64,000 nucleotides of DNA, taken from Halomarina litorea (GTDB taxonomy: Archaea > Halobacteriota > Halobacteria > Halobacteriales > Haloarculaceae). The position numbers and the translations under genes were made by a program. Positions 1 through 9,386 of this stretch are shown in pieces; position 1 is the first letter of the stretch; each line of letters opens with the position of its first letter. A model generated the notes under the pieces. It ran no database searches. It saw only the letters and a list, made by a program, of their open reading frames with translations, and was not told the DNA's origin. The stretch is taken from the NCBI RefSeq assembly GCF_024227715.1, contig NZ_CP100448.1, forward strand, positions 806,001-870,000, in the 5' to 3' direction.

Positions 1-737
1 ACCACCTGACTCGGGAGCGTCGAGTCCGGCGCGCGCCACTCCACCGTGGGCTGGCACTCCCGGAGTCGCACCGGGTTCAGGACGGCGTCCTCCGCCACGA
101 AGTGCTCGCGGACCGTCTCGGACGGGACGCCCCGGTCGGCCGCGAGCGACTCGAAGCGCTCGAAGGCGTCCTCGACGCGGCGCTCCCACTCCGCGACGCT
201 CTCCGGGTACGACCAGAGGCCGCAGTACTCCTCGAAGTCGGCCCCACACTCGGTCCGGTAGGCGTGTGCGCGCGAGGAGTCCATCTCGCGTCGGCCGCAG
301 TAGTACGGCGAGGAGCTCAGCAGGGCGAGCGCCGGGTCGAGCGCTGTCAACAGGGTGAGCTGTCGCCGGACGTTCCCCCGCTCGAAGTGGACGTGCGTCC
401 CCGCGCAGTTCTTCGCGCTCTCGATGCCGTCGCCGTATATCTCCTCGAACAGCCTGCCGCGCTCGCCGGTCGCGGGCGGGTCCGCACGCGTGAGGGGCGT
501 CCCGAGAGGGACGAGGCGCTTGCCGACCCGGTCGGCCCGCCGGAGGGCCGCCCGTAGGGTCTCTTGCAGGTCTCGGCGGAGCGCGTACTCGGTCTCGCAG
601 GGCTCCGTCCGCACCTCCAGGAGCGGCCCGACGAACTCGGGGTCGATGCGCTCGTGTGCGTCGACGAGGTCCCGACCGTCGCACAGTCGGCCACGGTCGT
701 CGACGACCCAGAACTCCACTTCGATTCCTGTTCTCAT
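1..737 (-). CDS. Glutamate-cysteine ligase-family (GCS2) protein, 3' end cut by window edge
   Basis: The minus-strand frame is open from an ATG at 737 to the window edge, giving 245 visible residues and no stop. It begins MRTGIEVEFWVVDD, which matches the start of the GCS2/YbdK-type ATP-dependent carboxylate-amine ligases (COG2170). Further family-like stretches are CAGTHVHFERG (Mg/ATP-binding region of this fold), LDPALALLSSSPYYCGRR and VEWRAPDSTLPSQV. Halobacteria use gamma-glutamylcysteine as a thiol, and a longer paralogue is the usual GshA; this shorter form may act on a different amine. The start is supported by the immediate match to the family N-terminus. The substrate is not determinable from sequence. 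Confidence 0.75.
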   Translation of the reverse strand, partial: MRTGIEVEFWVVDDRGRLCDGRDLVDAHERIDPEFVGPLLEVRTEPCETEYALRRDLQETLRAALRRADRVGKRLVPLGTPLTRADPPATGERGRLFEEIYGDGIESAKNCAGTHVHFERGNVRRQLTLLTALDPALALLSSSPYYCGRREMDSSRAHAYRTECGADFEEYCGLWSYPESVAEWERRVEDAFERFESLAADRGVPSETVREHFVAEDAVLNPVRLRECQPTVEWRAPDSTLPSQV

Positions 738-835
738 GGTTCACGCCCGGCGGGGGGTGTCCTGTCGTCCCACGGGCGTCTCGGGTTTCGCCGGAGCCGA
801 CACTAAGTTCGCGGCTTGCGCACCCCTGATTCGAG

Positions 836-853
836 CCGCAGTCGTGCGGTTTT
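836..853 (+). repeat. Intergenic hairpin motif, copy 1
   Basis: A 5-bp stem (ccgca/tgcgg) with loop gtcg is followed by four T. It lies between the divergent GCS2-like and PhzF-like genes, so it terminates neither. The 12-mer GTCGTGCGGTTT (841-852) recurs at 14992-15003 and 25933-25944. Confidence 0.5.
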
Positions 854-942
854 CCGGGCGCTTGGTGGGCGGTCGGTCGCTCACACGGGTTCACAGGGTG
901 GCACCACGCCTATACCGGGGCCGCCCGTCGCCGGAGACACCC

Positions 943-1857
943 ATGGTCGACGACTCCGAGACGCGTGTCGCCCTCGTGGACGCGTTCACCGACGAACCGC
1001 TGGCAGGCAACGTCGCCGGACTCGTCCCCGACGCGGGGGGACTCGACGCCGGACAGATGCAGGCGGTCGCCCGCGAACTCAACGCCAGCGAGACGGCGTT
1101 CCTCACCGACAGCGAGGAGGCGGACCGTCGCATCCGCTACTTCACCCCCACCACGGAGGTGGACCTCTGCGGGCACGCCACGATAGCCGCCCACGCCTAC
1201 CTCCACCAGCGAGGTGACATCGAGGCGGGCACCCACTCGCTCGCGACGAACGTCGGTGTCCTCGACGTCGACGTGGCCGACGACGGGACGGTGTGGATGA
1301 CGCAGGCCCCGCCCGAACTCCACGAGGCCGACGTGACCCACGAGGACGTCGCCGCCGCACTGGGCATCGACCTCGACGCACTGGAGGACGTCGGCGAGGA
1401 CCTCCCCCTCGCGTGGTCCTCGACGGGCTTCCCCTTCCTCGTCGTCCCGGTCGGTTTCCTCGAACCGCTGGGAGCGGCCGACCCGGACATGGCCGCCGTC
1501 GAGTCGCTGTGCGAGGAGGTGGACGCGATGGGCGTCTACGCGTTCACCTTCGACGCCATCGACCCCGAGGCGACCCTCCACGGGCGGATGTTCGCCCCCG
1601 GCGCGGGCGTCCCCGAGGACCCCGTGACGGGCACCGCCAGCGGTGCCGTGGGCGCGTACCTCCGCGAATACGACGCCTTCGGAGACGACGGGGTCCCCGC
1701 GGAGATGACCTTCGAGCAGGGGCACTTCGTGGACCGGCCCGGGCGGGTGCGCGTGCGAGCAGGAGACGAAATCGAAGTCGGCGGGCGCGCCGTCGTCTCC
1801 CTCGACGGTCGACTCGCGATTCCCGCGAGCGACGACGACGAGATACTGGAGCCATGA
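943..1857 (+). CDS. PhzF family isomerase/epimerase
   Basis: The product is 304 residues, the usual length for the PhzF/YddE fold (diaminopimelate-epimerase-like, two alpha/beta barrels). It begins with the family pattern VALVDAFTDEPLAGNVAGLV. It has the catalytic-glutamate motif NASETAFL (Glu50) and the anion-binding motifs TEVDLCGHATIAAHAYL and PEDPVTGTASGAVGAYL. PhzF proteins isomerise trans-2,3-dihydro-3-hydroxyanthranilate in phenazine synthesis. Most homologues outside phenazine clusters have no known substrate, and no phenazine genes are nearby. The reading frame extends upstream, but ATG 943 is where family similarity starts. Confidence 0.85.
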   Translation: MVDDSETRVALVDAFTDEPLAGNVAGLVPDAGGLDAGQMQAVARELNASETAFLTDSEEADRRIRYFTPTTEVDLCGHATIAAHAYLHQRGDIEAGTHSLATNVGVLDVDVADDGTVWMTQAPPELHEADVTHEDVAAALGIDLDALEDVGEDLPLAWSSTGFPFLVVPVGFLEPLGAADPDMAAVESLCEEVDAMGVYAFTFDAIDPEATLHGRMFAPGAGVPEDPVTGTASGAVGAYLREYDAFGDDGVPAEMTFEQGHFVDRPGRVRVRAGDEIEVGGRAVVSLDGRLAIPASDDDEILEP

Positions 1858-1963
1858 GCCTGCAAGTCCCTCGCGCCTGACCGTCCGAGCGTCCGCTGCA
1901 CGGCCTCGTGAGTGGTTCTATGGCGTGGTCGCCTGTGGTGCAGGCGATGAACGGTTAGGAAAG

Positions 1964-1972
1964 TTCTTTAGC
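1964..1972 (+). promoter_or_regulatory. TATA-like box for PEP synthase
   Basis: The A/T-rich stretch ttctttagc is centred about 31 bases before ATG 1999, the spacing expected of a leaderless haloarchaeal transcript. Confidence 0.45.
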
Positions 1973-1998
1973 GAGGTCCGTATTCAGTTCCGGTACGA

Positions 1999-4281
1999 AT
2001 GGCTGTACTCTGGCTGGACGACGTCGGGTCCGATGACCTCGGCGCCGTCGGTGGGAAGGGCGCGTCGCTCGGTGAGCTGACGGGCGCGGGCCTGCCCGTG
2101 CCCCCAGGCTTCGTCGTATCGGCGGGAACGTACCGCTCGTTCATCGAGGAGACCGGAATCGACGAGGACCTCTTTACGGCCGTCGACGTCGACTCGGACG
2201 ACTCCAGCGCGCTGGCGGCGGCGTCCAGCCGCGCCGAGGAACTCATCCTCGGGACGGAGATGCCCCAGGAGATCCGCGAGGAGATCCTCGAGACGTACGC
2301 CGACCTCGGCGACGGCGAGGCGTTCGTCGCGGTCCGCTCCTCGGCGACCGCCGAGGACCTGCCCGACGCCAGCTTCGCCGGCCAGCAGGAGACGTTCCTC
2401 AACATCACCCGCGACGACCTCGTCGACCGCGTCAAGGAGTGCTGGGCGTCGCTGTTCACCCAGCGAGCCATCTACTACCGTGAACAGCAGGGATTCGACC
2501 ACGAGAAGGTCGACATCGCCGTCGTCGTCCAGCAGATGGTCGACGCCGAGAAGTCTGGCGTGATGTTCACCAGCCACCCCTCGACGGGCGACCCCGAGAT
2601 CATCATCGAGGCCGCGTGGGGTCTCGGTGAGGCCGTCGTCTCCGGCGCCGTCTCGCCGGACAACTACGTCGTCGACCGCGACACGGCCGAGATCGAGGAG
2701 GTGACCATCGCGGACAAGAAGGTCATGATGGAGAAGGACCCGGAGACGGGCCACACCGTCGAGATCGACGTCCCCGACGACAAGCGGACCGAACAGGTCC
2801 TCGACGAGGACGAGATATCGCGTCTCGTCGACCTCGGCTGTGAGGTCGAGGAACACTACGGCGTCCCGCAGGACGTGGAGTGGGCCATCTACGACGGGGA
2901 GGTGTACATGCTCCAGTCGCGGCCCATCACGACCATCAGCGAGGAGTCGAAGTCCGCACAGACCGCCAACGCCACCGACGGCAGCGGCGTCGCGCAGGCG
3001 GAGGACGACGAGGTGCTCCTGAAGGGACTCGGCGCGAGCCCCGGCATCGCGAGCGGCGAGGTCCGCATCGTCGACAACCTGGACCAGCTCGACAAGGTCG
3101 GCGAGGGCGACATCATCGTCACCTCGATGACGACGCCGGACATGGTGCCCGCGATGAAGCGCGCCGCCGGTATCATCACCGACGAGGGGGGGATGACCTC
3201 CCACGCGGCCATCGTCTCGCGCGAACTCGGCGTGCCCGCCGTCGTCGGCACCAGCCGCGCGACGCAGGAACTCGAGGACGGCCAGACCGTCACGCTCGAC
3301 GGCGACAAGGGCACCATCCGCCGCGGGAAGGTCGCCGCGACGGAGGAGGAGGCCGACCCGCTCGATGACGTGCGCCCGCAGAACCCCGTCAAGCCCATGA
3401 CGGCGACGGAGGTCAAGGTGAACGTCTCCATCCCGGAGGCCGCCCACCGCGCCGCCGTCACCGGGGCCGACGGGGTCGGTCTGCTCCGCGTCGAGCACAT
3501 GATCCTCTCGACGAGCAAGACGCCCGAGCGCTACATCCGCGACCACGGCGAGGACGCCTACGTCGAGGAGATCGTCCAGGGCATCCGCGGGGTCGCAGAC
3601 GAGTTCTACCCCCGACCGGTGCGCGTTCGCACCCTCGACGCGCCGACCGACGAGTTCCGCCAGCTACAGGGCGGTGAGGACGAACCCGTCGAGCACAACC
3701 CGATGCTCGGCCACCGGGGCATCCGGCGGTCGCTCGACACGCCCGAGGTGTTCAAACACGAACTGGAGGCGTTCCGCCGCCTGTTCGACATGGGCTACGA
3801 CAACGTCGAGATCATGTTCCCGCTCGTCAACGACGCGGAGGACGTCCTCCGGGCGCGGAATCTGATGGAGGAGGTCGGCATCGACTCCGAGAAGCGCTCG
3901 TGGGGGGTCATGGTCGAGACGCCCGCCAGCGCACTCGGCGTCGCGGAGATGGCGAGCGAGGGCATCGACTTCGCCTCCTTCGGGACGAACGACCTCACGC
4001 AGTACACCCTCGCGGTCGACCGCAACAACGAACACGTCGCCGACCGCTTCGACGAACTCCACCCCGCCGTGTTGAAACTCATCGGCGACACCATCGAGAC
4101 GTGCCGCGAACACGGCGTCGACACGAGCATCTGCGGGCAGGCCGGGTCGAAGCCCAAGATGATTCGCTACCTCGTCAACAAGGGCATCTCCTCGATTTCG
4201 GCGAACATCGACGCGGTGCGCGACGTGCAACACGAGGTCAAGCGCGTCGAGCAGAAACTCATCCTCGACTCGGTCCGGTAG
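1999..4281 (+). CDS. ppsA: Phosphoenolpyruvate synthase (pyruvate, water dikinase)
   Basis: This 760-residue protein converts pyruvate, ATP and water to PEP, AMP and phosphate at the entry to gluconeogenesis. It has the full three-domain order: an N-terminal PPDK-type ATP-binding domain starting GAVGGKGASLGEL, a phosphohistidine swivel domain with GGMTSHAAIV (His402 is the phosphoryl carrier), and a C-terminal PEP/pyruvate TIM barrel with SICGQAGS (Cys712, the catalytic acid/base). Motifs FVAVRSSATAEDLPDASFAGQQ and VMFTSHPSTGDP are typical of PpsA rather than PPDK. It is a monocistronic unit with its own TATA-like box. Confidence 0.97.
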   Translation: MAVLWLDDVGSDDLGAVGGKGASLGELTGAGLPVPPGFVVSAGTYRSFIEETGIDEDLFTAVDVDSDDSSALAAASSRAEELILGTEMPQEIREEILETYADLGDGEAFVAVRSSATAEDLPDASFAGQQETFLNITRDDLVDRVKECWASLFTQRAIYYREQQGFDHEKVDIAVVVQQMVDAEKSGVMFTSHPSTGDPEIIIEAAWGLGEAVVSGAVSPDNYVVDRDTAEIEEVTIADKKVMMEKDPETGHTVEIDVPDDKRTEQVLDEDEISRLVDLGCEVEEHYGVPQDVEWAIYDGEVYMLQSRPITTISEESKSAQTANATDGSGVAQAEDDEVLLKGLGASPGIASGEVRIVDNLDQLDKVGEGDIIVTSMTTPDMVPAMKRAAGIITDEGGMTSHAAIVSRELGVPAVVGTSRATQELEDGQTVTLDGDKGTIRRGKVAATEEEADPLDDVRPQNPVKPMTATEVKVNVSIPEAAHRAAVTGADGVGLLRVEHMILSTSKTPERYIRDHGEDAYVEEIVQGIRGVADEFYPRPVRVRTLDAPTDEFRQLQGGEDEPVEHNPMLGHRGIRRSLDTPEVFKHELEAFRRLFDMGYDNVEIMFPLVNDAEDVLRARNLMEEVGIDSEKRSWGVMVETPASALGVAEMASEGIDFASFGTNDLTQYTLAVDRNNEHVADRFDELHPAVLKLIGDTIETCREHGVDTSICGQAGSKPKMIRYLVNKGISSISANIDAVRDVQHEVKRVEQKLILDSVR

Positions 4282-4305
4282 GCCGCCGGCCGACGAAACA
4301 CCGCA

Positions 4306-4315
4306 CTTTTCTTTC
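4306..4315 (+). promoter_or_regulatory. T-rich stretch: TATA-like box for the lipoprotein gene and possible ppsA terminator
   Basis: The T-rich run acttttcttt lies 25 bases after the ppsA stop and is centred about 26 bases before ATG 4336. It could serve as the next promoter, as a U-rich termination signal, or both. Confidence 0.4.
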
Positions 4316-4335
4316 ACCCCGTCACACCCGGAGTC

Positions 4336-5187
4336 ATGCGTGCGCTCTCCGTCGTCGCCGTCGCCCTGCTGCTCGTCGTCGCCGGGTGTGGGTCGCCCGG
4401 CGGGTCCGGCACCCCGACCGGAACGGCCGACTCGCCGACGGCGTCCCCCGCGTCGACCACCGGGAACGACTCCGGTGCCGCCTCGCTCCCCGGCGTCACC
4501 GACGGCCAGTTGACCGACCCCGCCGCCCTCGCGGACGCCCACGAGGCGGCGCTCCTGAACGACAGTTTCGAGACGCGACTGGTGGTGAACGCCACCGAAC
4601 GTGTCCCCACGTCGAGCAACGGGAGTGCCGTCGTGAACACCTCTACCCTCCAGCAGGTGGTCGCCGAGGAGGGCGGGCGACCCTACCAGTACCGCCTCCA
4701 GAACCGGAAGCTGGGGTCGCAGTTCGACGTGTGGGCCAACGACTCCGTCGAGGTGACCCGCGCGATGCAGGGTGGGACGGTGTTCCAGTACAAGTTCGGC
4801 CAGCCACAGTCGACGGCCTCCGTGACCGGCGCGAACGTGGTCCGGTCGTACCTCTCGCTCGGGAACTACACCGTGACGAACACGACGACGCGCGACGGCG
4901 CCACGCTCGTCACCCTCTCGGCCGACGAACTGGCCGCCGACGAGCGCGACGGCCTGTTCGTCAGGCGCTCGGAGAACGTCTCGAACTACTCCTCGACCGT
5001 CGTGGTCGACGGCGAGGGACGGGTCCGCTCGCTCGACGTGCGCGCGGAGTACACCGTCGACGGGAAGGCCGGGGCCGTCGACGTCTCCTACCGACTCGTC
5101 CGGGTCGGTGGCGTCGAGACCCAGCGACCCGACTGGGTGGCGACTGCCTACGACCAGCGCGCCCGACAGGGCAACGCGAGCGGGTAG
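4336..5187 (+). CDS. Haloarchaeal lipoprotein (DUF7537-like)
   Basis: This 283-residue secreted protein starts with a Sec-type signal, a hydrophobic stretch (about residues 4-16) and lipobox VAGC with the lipidated cysteine at position 18. A Thr/Ser/Gly/Pro-rich linker follows (about 19-55), typical of haloarchaeal cell-surface lipoproteins. The mature part contains repeated N-x-S/T glycosylation sequons and a beta-rich pattern including VVVDGEGRVRSLDVRAEYTV near the C-terminus, resembling LolA/LppX-like folds in haloarchaeal DUF7537-type proteins. The DUF name is from memory and the ligand is unknown. Confidence 0.75.
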   Translation: MRALSVVAVALLLVVAGCGSPGGSGTPTGTADSPTASPASTTGNDSGAASLPGVTDGQLTDPAALADAHEAALLNDSFETRLVVNATERVPTSSNGSAVVNTSTLQQVVAEEGGRPYQYRLQNRKLGSQFDVWANDSVEVTRAMQGGTVFQYKFGQPQSTASVTGANVVRSYLSLGNYTVTNTTTRDGATLVTLSADELAADERDGLFVRRSENVSNYSSTVVVDGEGRVRSLDVRAEYTVDGKAGAVDVSYRLVRVGGVETQRPDWVATAYDQRARQGNASG

Positions 5188-5229
5188 GAGAACGCAACGG
5201 CTAAACGGACCTCCCCGGTAGGAGGGGCC

Positions 5230-6288
5230 ATGCAGCGGGCCGAACCGCAGGACTTCGCTCGCGTTCTCTCGTCGATGTGTACCGAACCGCACCCGGCGGC
5301 CCGCGCCGCGGCCGAGCGGTTCCTCGCGACGAATCCGGGCGACCCCGGCACCTACGAGTCGGTCGCCGCCCTCGAACGCGAGGCCGTCTCCCTGCTCGGG
5401 GAGGTGGTCCGCCTCGACGACCCCGCGGGGTACGTCACCTCCGGCGGCACGGAGGCGAACGTCCAGGCGGTCCGCATCGCCCGCAACCGCGCCCGGGGAC
5501 GGACCGACGACCCGAACGTCGTCGTCCCCGAGAGCGCCCACTTCTCGTTCACCAAGGCGGCGGACGTCCTCGATGTCGAACTCCGGCGCGCGCCCCTCAC
5601 CGACTACCGGGCGGACACCGACGCGGCGGCCGAACTGGTCGACTCAGATACGGTGTGCGTCGTCGGCGTCGCCGGGTCCACGGAGTACGGTCGCGTCGAC
5701 CCCGTCGCGACTCTCGCGGACCTCGCCCACGACGCCGGTGCCCTCTTCCACGTCGACGCGGCGTGGGGCGGGTTCGCGCTCCCCTTCACCGACCACGCGT
5801 GGGACTTCGCGGACGCCCCGGTGGACACGATGACCATCGACCCGCACAAACTCGGGCAGGCGGCGGTGCCCGCAGGGGGGTTGCTCGCGCGCTCGCCCGA
5901 CCTGCTGGAGGAACTCGCCATCGACACGCCCTACCTCGAGTCGACCTCGCAGGTGACGCTCACGGGCACGCGGTCGGGGGCGGGCGTCGCCAGCAGCGTC
6001 GCCGCGATGGAGGCGCTGTGGCCCGACGGCTACCGCGCGGAGTTCGACCGGGCGATGGCCCTCGCCGAGTGGTTCGCCGACGAACTCGACGCGCGGGGGT
6101 ACGCGGTGGTCGACCCCGTCCTCCCGCTGGTGGCCGCGGACCTGCCCGCCGACCTCGTGGCGGCGGTCCGGGACCTCGGGTGGCGCGTCTCGAAGACGGG
6201 GGCCGGCGAGGCGCGCTTCGTCGTCATGCCCCACGTCACGCGGGGGACGCTCCGGTCGTTCCTCGCGGACCTCGACGCGGCCGCGTGA
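5230..6288 (+). CDS. mfnA: MfnA-type PLP-dependent decarboxylase (tyrosine/L-aspartate)
   Basis: This 352-residue group II decarboxylase belongs to the archaeal MfnA family. Visible features are the substrate/PLP region [19 protein letters not shown], the PLP-stacking histidine in [29 protein letters not shown], and [16 protein letters not shown] with the Schiff-base lysine at position 207. In methanogens MfnA makes tyramine for methanofuran. Organisms without methanofuran, including Halobacteria, are thought to use it as L-aspartate decarboxylase to supply beta-alanine for coenzyme A. I favour that role here. It lies 42 bases after the lipoprotein gene. Confidence 0.9.
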   Translation: MQRAEPQDFARVLSSMCTEPHPAARAAAERFLATNPGDPGTYESVAALEREAVSLLGEVVRLDDPAGYVTSGGTEANVQAVRIARNRARGRTDDPNVVVPESAHFSFTKAADVLDVELRRAPLTDYRADTDAAAELVDSDTVCVVGVAGSTEYGRVDPVATLADLAHDAGALFHVDAAWGGFALPFTDHAWDFADAPVDTMTIDPHKLGQAAVPAGGLLARSPDLLEELAIDTPYLESTSQVTLTGTRSGAGVASSVAAMEALWPDGYRAEFDRAMALAEWFADELDARGYAVVDPVLPLVAADLPADLVAAVRDLGWRVSKTGAGEARFVVMPHVTRGTLRSFLADLDAAA

Positions 6289-6383
6289 GGCGGGGATACA
6301 CGTGTAGACCGCCCGGAAGCTGCTGGCTACACACGTTTTGCACAAGGTTTACTCGGGACGCGGGACACCTCTGAACGTAACTC

Positions 6384-6956
6384 GTGTCCGCACTCGTCGC
6401 CCTCGCAGAGGTCGCCCAGTTCCTCCAGGCCGGCCTCCTCGACGCGCTCCAGTTGGCCGTCGAGACGGCGACGGGGCCCGCCGGACTCGCGCTCATCGCG
6501 GCGTACTCCTTCCTCATCGCCATCGTCCTCCCCTTGCCGAGCGAGATCGTCCTCGCCGCGCCGCTGGACCTCGGCCTCTCCTACGAACTGAAGATGGGGC
6601 TCATCATCCTCGTGAGCGCCGTCGGGAAGGCCGCGGGGAGCGTCGTCGCGCTCAAACTCGGCAACGAGGCCAAGGAGTCCGGACCGGTCCTGGACCTGTT
6701 GCGCCGGTCGCGCTTCGACATCGTCGCCGCCTCGGAGCGAAAGACCGTCGCCATCGCCCAGCAGTACGGCTACATCGGACTCGCGCTCGCGCTCTGCGTG
6801 CCGGGCTTCCCCGACACGCTCTCCATCTACGCCTTCTCGGTGCTGGAGGAGGACTACGCGAAGTTCGCTGTCGCCACGTTCTTCGGGAGCGCCGGCCGAC
6901 TCGTCCTCTGGCTGACGGCGTGGAAGGGCCTCGTCGCCCTCCTCCCGATGGTCTGA
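6384..6956 (+). CDS. YqaA/VTT-domain (DedA-like) membrane protein
   Basis: This 190-residue protein has four to five hydrophobic segments and family motifs of the SNARE-associated/VTT (DedA) superfamily: YSFLIAIVLPLPSEIVL in the first re-entrant loop region and the second-half motif LCVPGFPDTLSIYAFSVLEED. A conserved GKAAGS loop lies between. DedA relatives act as lipid scramblases or in membrane homeostasis; the archaeal substrate is unknown. The start is a GTG, placed by the beginning of the conserved region. A TATA-like ggtttact lies about 30 bases upstream. Confidence 0.8.
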   Translation: MSALVALAEVAQFLQAGLLDALQLAVETATGPAGLALIAAYSFLIAIVLPLPSEIVLAAPLDLGLSYELKMGLIILVSAVGKAAGSVVALKLGNEAKESGPVLDLLRRSRFDIVAASERKTVAIAQQYGYIGLALALCVPGFPDTLSIYAFSVLEEDYAKFAVATFFGSAGRLVLWLTAWKGLVALLPMV

Positions 6957-7007
6957 CCTCGGCCGGACCGGCGCTGGACTTTTGCCGGGCGACGACGAAC
7001 GCCGTGT

Positions 7008-7067
7008 ATGTCCCGCGCGGCGTGGCTCCGTCGTTCGATGCGCGTCGAGCCACCGCTGCGCCGGTGA
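7008..7067 (+). CDS. Possible 19-residue arginine-rich leader ORF upstream of metG
   Basis: ATG 7008 opens a 19-residue frame with six arginines (MSRAAWLRRSMRVEPPLRR) closed by TGA at 7065. A T-rich TATA-like stretch (acttttg, 6978-6984) is centred 27 bases before this ATG, the correct spacing for a leaderless transcript. It sits in the 280-base gap before metG, which otherwise shows only the metG promoter. I do not recognise the peptide. It could be a regulatory upstream ORF, the 5' end of an RNA, or chance. Confidence 0.25.
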   Translation: MSRAAWLRRSMRVEPPLRR

Positions 7068-7205
7068 ATCGTCGTCGTGGGTGGCCCTCATACGGCCGGT
7101 CGGCGGCGTGAACCCGACGCACTCCTCTCGAACCGTCAGCCGACCGCACACACCACTCACGAATGCACACGCGAGAACACCCACACCGAACACCGAAATC
7201 GGCGG

Positions 7206-7213
7206 GCTTTAGG
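7206..7213 (+). promoter_or_regulatory. metG TATA-like box inside a GC hairpin
   Basis: The sequence ctttagg is centred about 27 bases before ATG 7237. It is the loop of a 6-bp inverted repeat (gcgggc 7202-7207 and gcccgc 7213-7218). Confidence 0.45.
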
Positions 7214-7236
7214 CCCGCAGGGGAGGCACCCACAGT

Positions 7237-9330
7237 ATGAGCCACGACGACTTCCCGACCGACGAGACGGCGGTGGTGACCTGCGGGTTGCCGTACGCGA
7301 ACGGCGACCTGCACATCGGCCACCTCCGGGGGAACATCGGTGCGGACGTCTACGCCCGCGCGCTCCGGCGCCTCGGCCAGCGGACCGCGTACGTCTGCGG
7401 GTCGGACATGCACGGCACGCCCATCGCGGTCAACGCCGACAAGGAGGGCGTCGACCCCGAGGAGTTCGCGCTCCGCTACCACGAACAGTACAAGGAGACC
7501 TTCGACGGCTTCGACGTGGACTTCCAGAACTACGGCCACACCCGCGAGCCCTCGAACGTCGAACTCACGCAGGACATCGTCCGCACCCTCGAGGACGGCG
7601 GCCACATCGTCGAGAAGGAGATTCAGGTCGCGTGGGACCCCATCGAGGACCAGCCGCTGCCCGACCGTTACGTCGAGGGGACCTGCCCCTACTGCGGCGA
7701 GAAGGCCCGCGGCGACGAGTGCGACGAGGGCTGTGGTCGCCACCTCGAACCCGGCGAGGTCGAAGACCCCACCAGCGTCATCACGGGCAACCCCGCCGAG
7801 TACCGCGAGCGGGCACACAAGTTCTTCCGCCTCTCGGACTTCCAGGAGTACCTGCAGGAGTTCATCGACCGCCTCGAAGGGACCGACAACGCGCGCAACC
7901 AGCCCCGCGAGTGGATCGAAGGGGAACTGAAAGACTGGTGTATCACTCGCGACCTCGACTGGGGCATCGACTACCCCGACGAGGAGGTCGACCTCGTCCT
8001 CTACGTCTGGGTGGACGCGCCCATCGAGTACATCGCCTCGACGAAGGACTACTCGGAGCGCGTCGGGCGCGAGGAGTACGACTGGGAGTCCGTCTGGAAG
8101 GACGAGGGCGGCGAGATCGTCCACGTCATCGGGCCGGACATCATCCAGCACCACACCGTCTTCTGGCCCGCGATGCTGAAGGGCGCGGGCTACAACGAAC
8201 CGCGCGCCGTCATGGCCAGCGGGTTCGTCACCCTTCGCGGCAAGGGCTTCTCCACCTCGCGGAACCGCGCGGTGTGGGCCGAGGAGTACTTGGACGAGGG
8301 ATTCGACCCGGACCTCCTGCGGTTCTACCTCGCGACGAACAGCGGGTTCCAGCAGGACCTCGACTTCTCGTGGGGGCGCTTCCAGGAGCGAGTCAACAGC
8401 GAACTCGTCGGGACGCTCGGCAACTTCGTCTACCGTTCGCTCCTCTTTGCCCACCGCGAGTACGAGGGAACCCCGGAGGTCGACGTGAGCGACGACGTGG
8501 CCCACCGGATCGAGTCGGCCATCGACGACTTCGCGGCGGGCATCAACGACTACTCGGTGCGGAAGGCGGGCAACGCGGCCATCGAACTCGCCCGTTTCGG
8601 CAACGAGTACATCCAGCGCAACGAACCGTGGAAGCTCACCGACGAGTCGCCCGAGGAGGCCGCGCAGGTCATCCGCGACTGCGTGCAGGTGGCGAAGGCC
8701 ATCGCCGTCCTCTTCCAGCCCATCGCGCCGGGGACCGCACAGCGCCTCTGGGAGCAACTCGGCGAGTCCGGCGACGTCGCCGAGACGACCCTCGATGCGG
8801 CCCTCGAATCGCCGCCCGCCTCGTTCGACGCGCCCGCCGAACTGTTCGAGAAGATCGAGGACGATCACGTCGCGGAACTGAACGAGCGCCTCGAAGTGCG
8901 GAGCGCCGAGGCCGAGGACGACGAGAGCGACGGGAGCGACGACGATGCGGACGACGGCGACGAGACCGAGGCGGGTGCCGACGACCACGAGGACCTCGAA
9001 CCCCTCGTCGACGAGCGCATCAGCTTCGACGAGTTTCAGGGCCTCGACCTGCGCGTCGGCGAAATCGTCTCCGCCGACCCCATCGAGGGGGCGGACAAAC
9101 TCCTCCGACTCGAGGTGGACATCGGCCACGAGGTCCGACAGATCGTCGCGGGCCTCGCCCAACTCCACGACGCGGACTCCCTGCCCGGCACCCGGGTGGT
9201 CGTCGTCGCGAACCTGGAGCGGGCGGAACTGTTCGGCGTCGAGTCCAACGGGATGGTGCTAGCGGCGGGCGACGACGCCGACCTGCTGACGACCCACGGC
9301 GACGCACCCGTGGGGACGAAAGTTCGGTAG
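7237..9330 (+). CDS. metG: Methionyl-tRNA synthetase
   Basis: This 697-residue class I synthetase charges tRNA-Met. It has the HIGH signature as HIGH at 26-29, a zinc knuckle CPYCGEKARGDECDEGC (four cysteines), the KMSKS-equivalent KGFSTS beginning at Lys336, and an alpha-helical anticodon domain. A very acidic linker (about 550-590) follows, then a C-terminal EMAPII/Arc1p-type tRNA-binding domain from about residue 592 (FQGLDLRVGEIVSADPIEGADKLLRLEVDIG). The fused C-terminal domain is common in archaeal and bacterial MetRS dimers. It is a single gene with its own promoter. Confidence 0.97.
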   Translation: MSHDDFPTDETAVVTCGLPYANGDLHIGHLRGNIGADVYARALRRLGQRTAYVCGSDMHGTPIAVNADKEGVDPEEFALRYHEQYKETFDGFDVDFQNYGHTREPSNVELTQDIVRTLEDGGHIVEKEIQVAWDPIEDQPLPDRYVEGTCPYCGEKARGDECDEGCGRHLEPGEVEDPTSVITGNPAEYRERAHKFFRLSDFQEYLQEFIDRLEGTDNARNQPREWIEGELKDWCITRDLDWGIDYPDEEVDLVLYVWVDAPIEYIASTKDYSERVGREEYDWESVWKDEGGEIVHVIGPDIIQHHTVFWPAMLKGAGYNEPRAVMASGFVTLRGKGFSTSRNRAVWAEEYLDEGFDPDLLRFYLATNSGFQQDLDFSWGRFQERVNSELVGTLGNFVYRSLLFAHREYEGTPEVDVSDDVAHRIESAIDDFAAGINDYSVRKAGNAAIELARFGNEYIQRNEPWKLTDESPEEAAQVIRDCVQVAKAIAVLFQPIAPGTAQRLWEQLGESGDVAETTLDAALESPPASFDAPAELFEKIEDDHVAELNERLEVRSAEAEDDESDGSDDDADDGDETEAGADDHEDLEPLVDERISFDEFQGLDLRVGEIVSADPIEGADKLLRLEVDIGHEVRQIVAGLAQLHDADSLPGTRVVVVANLERAELFGVESNGMVLAAGDDADLLTTHGDAPVGTKVR

Positions 9331-9386
9331 GGCGTCGGTCTCCGTCCACGACAACCCTTTTGCTCGCAGCGATAGTACGAGAGGCA

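Noticed and set aside
1984-3546. 520-codon antisense frame opposite ppsA
   Set aside because: Compositional shadow of a GC-rich gene with strong third-position bias; no family features, and the plus-strand frame is a clear PEP synthase.
7202-7218. Hairpin gcgggc/gcccgc upstream of metG as a riboswitch or terminator
   Set aside because: It coincides with the TATA-like box, and a leaderless start would leave it untranscribed.
6652-9168. 838-codon minus-strand frame opposite metG
   Set aside because: Same reason; repetitive Val/Asp/Glu/Leu content typical of antisense frames, and it would span several gene boundaries.
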